Shown here in pieces: positions 6,257 through 12,020 of a stretch of 12,020 nucleotides of DNA (within the stretch, counting starts at the first letter, position 1; each line of letters starts with the position of its first letter). The notes beneath the pieces were generated by a model. The model was not told where the DNA came from and did no database searches. It saw only the letters and a program-made list of their open reading frames with translations. Location: contig PIVW01000143.1 in assembly GCA_003353825.1 (NCBI GenBank), forward strand, positions 1 to 12,020, written 5' to 3'. This stretch comes from Chloroflexota bacterium (GTDB taxonomy: Bacteria > Chloroflexota > Anaerolineae > J102). The translations under genes were made by a program, and so were the position numbers.

Positions 6257-7420
6257 TTAATACACGCAGTGTCTTGCTTCTTCGGCGACGGCCATGATCA
6301 GGGCTGGATCTGCATCGAAGAAGTGATCGGATGGGCAAGGAATATACCCGCCACCACCACCGGCAGCCTCGAAACAGCGGCGCACTTCTGAGCGCGTTTG
6401 CTCTGGTGTGCAATTCATAAAGAAATGCCACTGGTCGAATCCGCCGATCATGCAGACACGTTCGCCGATACGGCGTTTTGCGGCGGCGAGATCCACATCG
6501 TCGCCCATGTCCGGAGGGGTGAAAGTCTCCATGGCGTTAGGATGCATGTCCGCCACCATTTCCAGAATGAGCATCATGCCACCACAGGTGTGATAGGCAA
6601 CTCGCTGTCCCATCTCTCGTGCAAGCGCGATAAGTGGCGCATCATAAGGGGCGACGAAATTCTCGAAAATGGTTGGTGATATAACAGTGGTCGAAGCGTC
6701 ACCACCACCCGCTTCCAAGATATCGTATTTCGCTCCCTTCATCGACTCGATATAAACTCGTTTGCGCCACTGTATGATCTTTAGTAGCTCGTGGACCCAG
6801 GCTGGATCGTCGAATGTCTCCATAATCAGGCGCTGTGTGCCCACAAGGCAACAAGCATCCTGCCAAACGCCTCCTTGGCCGAAGACATCCCAAATACAAA
6901 AGTGGCTGCGTACCAGACCCCGCTCACCGTACGCCTTGACAATGCGGTTGACCTCTTCCACATCGCATTTAGGTGCTGTGACATATTCTCCGATAATATC
7001 GATATCACTCTTCTTTTTAACCAGGTGTTCGGTAACCCAGGAAGTGTGCTCATTGGACTGCAAAATCATCCTCAGTTCCCCTTTGGGGGTGACAAAACGA
7101 TAACAGACTGTATGGTACTTCTGGCCCGGGATTTCCTCTTCATAGATACGCCATGAATCGGTAGCGATACGCCGGCTTTGCAAGAAACCGGGCTCGCCTT
7201 GCAAGGGGTCGAAATATTCGCCCTTGCCGGGGTCGGGCCTGTGCGGGGCAACCCAGGTGATGGCATCCAGTCCGAAGTGATCGAAAAATGCCTGATGAGA
7301 CATGCCTCCCATATAGGTATTGAGGTGATAGTCCATGAGGTGGTGTGTCGTCACCGGTAAACGGTCCGGCACACCGCCATCAAGAGCGGTTAGCATACGC
7401 TGTTTGGATGTCATAGTCAT
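6257..7420 (-). CDS. UroD/MtaA-superfamily protein (methyltransferase-like), last gene of the transporter operon
   Basis: A 387-residue cytoplasmic protein of the uroporphyrinogen decarboxylase superfamily. It begins MTMTSKQRMLTALDGGVPDR-LPV, a typical opening of the methyltransferase-like branch, and lacks the HemE RQAGR signature. A putative zinc site is complete: His277 and Cys279 in AYHTCGG and Cys362 in GGYIPCPSDHFF, as in the H-x-C...C pattern of MtaA and related methyltransferases. The start at ATG 7420 is chosen because AAGGAG (7433-7428) sits seven bases upstream; a GTG at 7456 and an ATG at 7414 are less well placed. It follows the paralogue at 7516-8616 by 95 bases on the same strand, so it is probably co-transcribed with the ABC importer genes. 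The likely role (inference) is methyl transfer from, or other modification of, the imported compound to a corrinoid or thiol acceptor encoded elsewhere. Confidence 0.88.
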   Translation of the reverse strand: MTMTSKQRMLTALDGGVPDRLPVTTHHLMDYHLNTYMGGMSHQAFFDHFGLDAITWVAPHRPDPGKGEYFDPLQGEPGFLQSRRIATDSWRIYEEEIPGQKYHTVCYRFVTPKGELRMILQSNEHTSWVTEHLVKKKSDIDIIGEYVTAPKCDVEEVNRIVKAYGERGLVRSHFCIWDVFGQGGVWQDACCLVGTQRLIMETFDDPAWVHELLKIIQWRKRVYIESMKGAKYDILEAGGGDASTTVISPTIFENFVAPYDAPLIALAREMGQRVAYHTCGGMMLILEMVADMHPNAMETFTPPDMGDDVDLAAAKRRIGERVCMIGGFDQWHFFMNCTPEQTRSEVRRCFEAAGGGGGYIPCPSDHFFDADPALIMAVAEEARHCVY

Positions 7421-7427
7421 GATGGTG

Positions 7428-7433
7428 CTCCTT
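7428..7433 (-). promoter_or_regulatory. Ribosome binding site that sets the start of the gene at 6257-7420
   Basis: Minus-strand AAGGAG seven bases before the ATG at 7420 favours that start over the upstream GTG (7456) and the second ATG (7414). Confidence 0.65.
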
Positions 7434-7515
7434 GTCAGGTCCGAGATCGGTTCCACACGCTAAATTTGCATCTTGTAGGCGCTACGAGGTCTGAGGCTGA
7501 TACCTCCTCTTTGCT

Positions 7516-8616
7516 CTAGGAATCAATACTGGTGGCCAAGCGATTACGGATTCCGGCCGCCCGGTCGAATATTTCTTCACGGCTGATCCCAACCTCGTCA
7601 TACATGGCATAAATATTCTCGTCAAGAGTCTCTGGCGGGATGGTGTGCGAGGCTGCTAAAATGTAGCCGCCACCATCGCTAGTCATACCTGCCAGCAAAC
7701 GTGCCGTCTCTCGACGAACCTCAGTGACACTTCTATTAGGAAGCATATCCTGGGTGTCTACGCCTCCCATAAAGGCGATAGCCTGACCGAACTCACGCTT
7801 GAGTTCCAGTGGATCCATGCCGGGACAATTACCTTGCACGGGATTTAGCACGTCCATACCGATCTCGATCAGGTCGGGGATTATCGGGCGAAGGGCGCCA
7901 CAGCAATGGTACGCCACCGGCAATCCCTCGTCCTTGCCGACGCTAAACACGCGTTGCAGATGTGGCTTGATCAGCTGGCGCCACATATCTGGACTCATCA
8001 TCATGGCCTGTTGTGATGCCACGTCATCGCCGGTCCACAGCCAGTCCAGCGGAAACCGGCGGCACGCCTCTTCGCCTAGCCAAATCGCGAAGTCGGCGCA
8101 GCGGCTAAGCATCACATAGGCGAAGTCGGGATCCAAAGCCATGTCCAACAAGGCCTGTTCCATGCCCCGCAAGCGCCAGTACATCTCGAAGGCACACGGC
8201 GAGATGTCGCATCCTATGTACTTCTCCTTTGCAGCAGGCAGAACGGAATGCATTTGACTGAGCAGCGCTTCCATATGTGTAACCGGAAACTCGTAGGCCA
8301 AGACCTCTGCTTTGCTGACAGCGCGTAACGGGTAGTGTGAAATCTGGTTGAAGAAGTATTGCCTGACCCACTCAATGCCCCAGAAATCCACGTGTTTCTC
8401 ACCGTCACGCTCGTGAGTGATGCCTTCCATCGCATAATTATTGTTCACCCATGTCTGCTCTATGTCGTTGCCCATTGCCGTACCCACTTGCGAGGATGGG
8501 ATCTCCAGCAACCCGCCAAACCTGATCGCAGTAGAGGGGTGGAACCACATGAAAATGGGTACCCGATCCACGGGCTTACGTTGCAGCGCAGCGCGCACTC
8601 TCTCTTTTGAATTCAC
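7516..8616 (-). CDS. UroD-superfamily protein (methyltransferase-like), fourth gene of the transporter operon
   Basis: A 366-residue protein of the uroporphyrinogen decarboxylase superfamily, beginning MNSKERVRAALQRKPVDRVP, a standard opening for UroD-like methyltransferase homologues. HemE's RQAGR motif is missing. The core motifs are PVAYHCCGALRPIIPDLIEIGMDVLNPVQ (residues 233-261), with His237 and Cys239 as H-x-C, FMGGVDTQ (282-289) and GGGYILAASHTIPPET (315-330). Where its paralogue at 6257-7420 has the third zinc Cys (YIPC), this protein has Ala (YILA). A different metal ligand or a non-methyltransferase function is therefore possible; Cys264 in QGNCPGMDP might substitute. The start codon is GTG at 8616, supported by AGGAGGA seven bases upstream. 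It lies 39 bases after the MalG-type permease gene, arguing for co-transcription with the importer. Confidence 0.88.
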   Translation of the reverse strand: MNSKERVRAALQRKPVDRVPIFMWFHPSTAIRFGGLLEIPSSQVGTAMGNDIEQTWVNNNYAMEGITHERDGEKHVDFWGIEWVRQYFFNQISHYPLRAVSKAEVLAYEFPVTHMEALLSQMHSVLPAAKEKYIGCDISPCAFEMYWRLRGMEQALLDMALDPDFAYVMLSRCADFAIWLGEEACRRFPLDWLWTGDDVASQQAMMMSPDMWRQLIKPHLQRVFSVGKDEGLPVAYHCCGALRPIIPDLIEIGMDVLNPVQGNCPGMDPLELKREFGQAIAFMGGVDTQDMLPNRSVTEVRRETARLLAGMTSDGGGYILAASHTIPPETLDENIYAMYDEVGISREEIFDRAAGIRNRLATSIDS

Positions 8617-8622
8617 GGCGAA

Positions 8623-8629
8623 TCCTCCT
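8623..8629 (-). promoter_or_regulatory. Ribosome binding site supporting a GTG start
   Basis: Minus-strand AGGAGGA lies six to seven bases before the GTG at 8616. This near-perfect Shine-Dalgarno makes the non-ATG start of the UroD-like gene convincing. Confidence 0.7.
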
Positions 8630-8655
8630 GCTCGGCCGGACGTGATTGAGTAAAT

Positions 8656-9513
8656 CTAACCCTTAACGGCGCCTTCAGTGAGACCGGCGACGAACTGCTC
8701 CTGGGCGAAGATGAACAGCAGAAATACAGGCAGGCAGACCAGGACGGACGTTGCCATCATGCCTCCCCAGTCCGTGATATGCTCCCCGATAAAGTCAAGT
8801 ACGCCAACCGGCAGAGTACGCATGTTCTTGGTGGTGGTAAATGCCAGGGCAAACATCAACTCTTGCCAGGTAACAATATACACGTACGTAGCGGCGGCCG
8901 CGATACCTGGCAGACTCAGGGGCAGCACCACGCTGAAAAACGCGCGCCGCGGACAGCCGTCAATCATCGCCGCTTCCTCCAACTCGGCCGGGATGTGGCT
9001 GAAGAAGCCGATCAGAATCCAAACCGCTACTGGCACGGTGAAGGTCAGGTAAGCGATCAATAACGCCGGATAGGTGTTGATCAGGTTGAGCCGTGACATG
9101 ATCCGGTACATGGGCACGATCAGGACTGCCAGAGGCAACAGCTGGGTGAGGATGATCAGCACCAGGATCGACTTGCGGCCGGGGAATTGCAGCCTGGAGA
9201 AAGCATAGGAGGAGAAGACCGCGAAAAAGATGGTTACGATAGCGGTCAAAGTGGCGACGAACAGGCTGTTTAAGCCGTAGCGAAAGATGACAGGCGTCAG
9301 AGCGGAAGCGAAGTTCTCGAGGGTGGGATTACGAGGCAGCAGGGTAGGTGGGAAGGTGTACACCTCCTGCGATGGTTTCAAGGCCACCGTGACCATGAAG
9401 ATGAAGGGAAACATAAAGGCTGCAAGCACCAACAGTACCAGCGCGTAAAGGCCCACCCTGCTCAGAAGCCGGCGATAATGGTACGAGTGTCTCTTGCTTT
9501 GGCTAAGAGTCAT
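8656..9513 (-). CDS. Carbohydrate-type ABC transporter permease, MalG family (CUT1)
   Basis: A 285-residue inner-membrane permease. Six hydrophobic segments are visible, near 20-42, 80-105, 115-138, 148-171, 204-225 and 252-271. The cytoplasmic EAA loop that contacts the ATPase is clear: EAAMIDGCPRRAFFSVVLP (180-198), matching EAA-x3-G-x9-I-x-LP with Val in place of Ile. The C-terminus FVAGLTEGAVKG is the characteristic MalG-family tail. The length is normal for the family (270-300). The ATG overlaps the stop of the preceding permease gene as TGATG, indicating translational coupling, and no separate Shine-Dalgarno is seen. It would form the membrane channel with the MalF-type protein. The ATPase is not in the window, as is usual for CUT1 systems that share one ATPase. 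Substrate unknown: a sugar or glycoside-like molecule is the default guess. Confidence 0.95.
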   Translation of the reverse strand: MTLSQSKRHSYHYRRLLSRVGLYALVLLVLAAFMFPFIFMVTVALKPSQEVYTFPPTLLPRNPTLENFASALTPVIFRYGLNSLFVATLTAIVTIFFAVFSSYAFSRLQFPGRKSILVLIILTQLLPLAVLIVPMYRIMSRLNLINTYPALLIAYLTFTVPVAVWILIGFFSHIPAELEEAAMIDGCPRRAFFSVVLPLSLPGIAAAATYVYIVTWQELMFALAFTTTKNMRTLPVGVLDFIGEHITDWGGMMATSVLVCLPVFLLFIFAQEQFVAGLTEGAVKG

Positions 9514-10463
9514 CAGTCCAGGGCCTGTCGCTTGTTGAGCTCGCGGATGTAGACCAGGCTGAAAATGAGCAAGATCCCGGCAACCACCAGGCCATAGGCG
9601 GCCGCCATGCCGGTCTTGGCGCCTGAGAATGCCAGTTCGTAGATAAAGGTTGGGAAGATATGCGTATAATTCACCGGTCCGCCCTCAGTCATGATCCAGA
9701 TGAGATCGAAGTAGTTGGCCGTGGCCACGACCGTTAAGAGCACGGTCACGCGCACCACCGGCATGATTTGGGGGATGATGATGTGGATAAGACGTTGGAA
9801 TGCGCCGGCGCCGTCGATGCGGGCCGCGTCCATCAGATCTTCGGGCACACCTTGCAACGCAGCCAGGTACATGACAGTGGAAAAACAGCTGCCCTTCCAG
9901 ATGGCGACTATCACCACGGCCGGCATGACTGTAGATACCTGCGTCAGCCAGGGGATGCCTATCTCAATCAGGCCGAGGCGGATGAGTATACCGTTGATGA
10001 TGCCCAATTGCGGATCGTACATCATGCGCCAGACCAGGGCGGCGATCACGCCAGGCGTAACCCAGGGGATGATGATCAGACCGCGAGCCAGCGCCCGGCC
10101 ATAAAACTTCTGGTTTAGGAGTAATGCCATGCCGAGCCCCACCAGGAATTGGAAAAACACCACACTGCCGGTCCACACCAGTGTATTCTTGAACACCAGC
10201 CAGAAGGTTTCATCCTTGAGAATGCGGGAGAAGTTGTCCAGTCCGACAAACTTGGGGATGGGATTTATGAAGGAGACGTCTGTGACGCTGAGAAGTGCAG
10301 CTTGCACCAAGGGATAGAAGACGATGACGCCGATCAAGAGCAGCGTGGGCAATACAAAGAAATAGGCAAGCCAAAAATAGGGGTTTGGCTTCCTGGGCCC
10401 AGGGGGTGCCTTTTGCGCCTCCTGACTTCTTGCATATCTCGAGTCGGGAAAGGTCTTTTTCAT
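9513..10463 (-). CDS. Carbohydrate-type ABC transporter permease, MalF/UgpA family (CUT1)
   Basis: A 316-residue inner-membrane permease if started at ATG 10463. A hydrophobic segment begins at YFWLAYFFVLP (about residue 29) and further segments follow to six or so. The EAA loop is DAARIDGAGAFQRLIHIIIP (212-231), with Asp for the first Glu. ANYFDLIWIMTEGGP (250-264) is a typical MalF/UgpA-family signature. The end ...VYIRELNKRQALD is a normal short cytoplasmic tail. A TTG at 10541 would add 26 residues (MDHGFHLDSHQ...), but that extension does not look conserved and has no ribosome binding site. The ATG at 10463 also lacks a strong one. The gene starts 84 bases after the solute-binding protein gene and overlaps the next permease gene by one base. 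Confidence 0.93.
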   Translation of the reverse strand: MKKTFPDSRYARSQEAQKAPPGPRKPNPYFWLAYFFVLPTLLLIGVIVFYPLVQAALLSVTDVSFINPIPKFVGLDNFSRILKDETFWLVFKNTLVWTGSVVFFQFLVGLGMALLLNQKFYGRALARGLIIIPWVTPGVIAALVWRMMYDPQLGIINGILIRLGLIEIGIPWLTQVSTVMPAVVIVAIWKGSCFSTVMYLAALQGVPEDLMDAARIDGAGAFQRLIHIIIPQIMPVVRVTVLLTVVATANYFDLIWIMTEGGPVNYTHIFPTFIYELAFSGAKTGMAAAYGLVVAGILLIFSLVYIRELNKRQALD

Positions 10464-10547
10464 TGCCGTCAGTTGCGCAGGATCAAAAACAACAGGGCTC
10501 CATCCTAACTGGTGACTGTCAAGATGGAACCCATGATCCAATCCGGT

Positions 10548-11843
10548 TTACTGGGCCGACACGGCTTCGTTGATCTTCTCGGCAGCTTTATCCGCCGCCT
10601 CCTGCACGTCGACACCAGCCCAGACCTCTTGCATCATGTCGTCCTGGGCTGTGGTAACGTCATTGTATACTTTCGACAGGGGGCGTGGAACACCGTTCTG
10701 AACGGTGTCGAAAATAACGTCGTCACCTGCACGTCCTTCGTCGATGAACTCTCGTCCGGCATCCAGGCGAGCGGGGATCAGGGAGTTGACTGTCTTCTGG
10801 ACATCCTTGTTGGTGAGGAACTCGACGTACTTCCAGGCCTCATCCTTGTGTTCCGCAGCATCGTAGATAGCCATATTCCAGCCACCCAGGGTGCCGTGGA
10901 AGGTCTCGCCCGCAGGCGCCGGGTTCATGGCTATACCCCAGTTCAAGTTGGGGAAGCCATTGAAGGTGTCTTGCTGCCAGGAGCCCACCAGTACCATGGC
11001 GGCTGTGCCCGACGTGAAGAGGCCGACCCCATCGGCTTCCACGCGGCTGGCCGTGCCAGGGGGGGCGTAGGCTTCTAGCGCCTTCCACATTTCCAGGCCC
11101 TCGACAGCCTTCGGTTGGTTGATCAGGGCTTCAGTGCCATCCTCGCTCAACACCGCCCCACCATTGGAGTGGATAAAGGAGTTACCGATAACAGCTACGT
11201 ATTCACCCGTTCCCATAAAGGAGATACAATATTGCTCGGGAGGATTATTGAGCTTCTCGCAGTATTCCAGCCACTCATCCCAATCGGCGGGACCACGCTC
11301 GGGATCGAGGCCCGCTGCTTCGAACATATCCTTGTTGTAGTACAACTCCTGCCAGACGTCATTATTGAGGGGGATGCCCCAGGTCTTGCCCTGCCAGACA
11401 TTGGAATCCCAGGCGCCAGGGAAGAAGATATCCCTGCTGATACCGGAGTTGGCGATGTAGTCATCCAGAGGGATGATTGCGCCAGATGCAGCCCACTCTG
11501 CCACTCAGATCTGGTCCAGGGTTGAGATGTCCGGTGGCTGTCCGCCTTGAGTGGCAACCAGCAGCTTGTCTCGATATTCGGCGATGGGGAAGACAGTGAC
11601 GTTGATATCGATGTTAGGATTTTCCTTCTTGAATTCGGCGATAGCCTTCTCCTGAGCCTCCAGGATATCCTTGTCTGACTGCTGGAAATCCCAGAATTCG
11701 ATCGTCACAACTTCCTCAGCATCCTCAACTGGGGCGCTGGTGGGTTCAGCAGCAGCTTCCTCGCTCGGGGCCGGGGCGGCGGCGGGTACAGGGGCACAGG
11801 CGGCAAACAATACAGCCACCAGCAACACGATCACAACACTCAC
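10548..11843 (-). pseudogene. Extracellular solute-binding protein (family 1), interrupted by an in-frame TGA
   Basis: If the stop is read through, a 431-residue lipoprotein binding component for the importer. The N-terminal part (11843-11508, 112 codons) has a hydrophobic signal with a lipobox-like VLFAAC (Cys16), an Ala/Pro/Glu spacer, then VVTIEFWDFQQSD and GGQPPDISTLDQI. TGA follows at 11507-11505. The same frame continues with VAEWAASGAIIPLDDYI and runs unbroken to TAA at 10550-10548, including the family motifs YYNKDMFEAAGLDP, WDEWLEYCEKL, GTAAMVLVGSW and AWKYVEFLTNKDVQ. Family members usually carry Trp between DQI and VAEW, so one TGG-to-TGA change explains the break. The GTG start (11843) has neither a ribosome binding site nor basic residues before the hydrophobic core; an ATG at 11874 in another frame would supply them after a one-base shift. 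Real mutation, strain mixture or sequencing error are all possible. Confidence 0.85.
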
Positions 11844-11859
11844 AAAATGGAACTTGGCG

Positions 11860-11955
11860 CTCGACTTTGGCCATTTTTGGGTTCACTACTACACCTGGGC
11901 GCCGTTTCAGACGGGAATTAGGAACATGCCGTGGTCTCAAACTCGACTTTGGCCA
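11860..11955. promoter_or_regulatory. 14-bp direct repeat pair upstream of the transporter operon
   Basis: The sequence ctcgactttggcca occurs at 11860-11873 and 11942-11955, offset by 82 bases. The second copy runs into the 10-base perfect palindrome TTTGGCCAAA (11948-11957). Lying in and just upstream of the 5' end of the solute-binding protein gene, these could be operator sites for a sugar-responsive regulator. They could also be the trace of a small duplication. No convincing -35/-10 pair was found here. Confidence 0.35.
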
Positions 11956-12020
11956 AAAGATGTATTAGTCCGAGACGCTATGAACAAACGACTCATCCTC
12001 TTTTGCATGCTAGACACCCC

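Noticed and set aside
11505..11507. TGA as selenocysteine or as Trp in an alternative code.
   Set aside because: Several genes here end at TGA, binding proteins have no known selenocysteine, and the homologous residue is Trp, which fits a simple nonsense change.
11980..12020. Start of a divergent plus-strand gene (MNKRLILFCMLDTP, open to the edge).
   Set aside because: Only 13 codons are visible and no Shine-Dalgarno precedes the ATG, so it cannot be told from chance.

Overview
The window looks like bacterial chromosome of moderate GC. It most resembles Chloroflexota (Anaerolineae/Caldilineae-like), but that is an inference. The main grounds are a secreted protein with a Thr/Pro-rich linker ending in an 'IYLPIIL'-type motif, which I associate with exported proteins of that phylum, and a sugar-type ABC importer next to UroD-like methyltransferase genes. 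No rRNA, tRNA, CRISPR array or phage module is visible. TGA is used as an ordinary stop by several genes here.

Left part (1-2807): a remnant of an IS transposase N-terminus (34-357) is followed by a minus-strand UroD/MtaA-like gene (588-1652). That gene has a good sigma70-type promoter at 1821-1849 and a structured leader of roughly 160 nt. Transcribed in the other direction is a well-conserved polyphosphate kinase 2 gene (1965-2807) with a strong ribosome binding site.

Middle part (2808-6055): a repeat-rich intergenic region of 539 bp contains octamer tandem tracts, a degenerate 32-bp repeat pair and palindromes. It leads to a 902-residue secreted multidomain protein with a signal peptide, two DUF1566/Lcl_C domains, a Thr/Pro-rich linker and an arylsulfotransferase (ASST)-like domain.

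Right part (6257-11843, all minus strand): an operon-like run reads, in transcription order, extracellular solute-binding protein (broken), MalF-type permease, MalG-type permease, UroD-like protein, UroD-like protein. The two permease genes overlap by one base (TGATG). The solute-binding protein gene carries an in-frame TGA exactly where the family normally has Trp, and possibly a second small frameshift at its start. No ABC ATPase and no corrinoid protein are encoded in the window.

Working model (inference): the importer brings in a small, perhaps methylated or glycosidic, compound, and the UroD-like proteins act on it or on its methyl group. Zinc-type H-x-C...C motifs are seen in two of the three UroD-like proteins, and the HemE N-terminal signature is absent, so corrinoid-dependent methyl transfer fits better than haem synthesis. 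In this assembly the operon is damaged at its first gene, through real mutation, strain variation or sequencing error.
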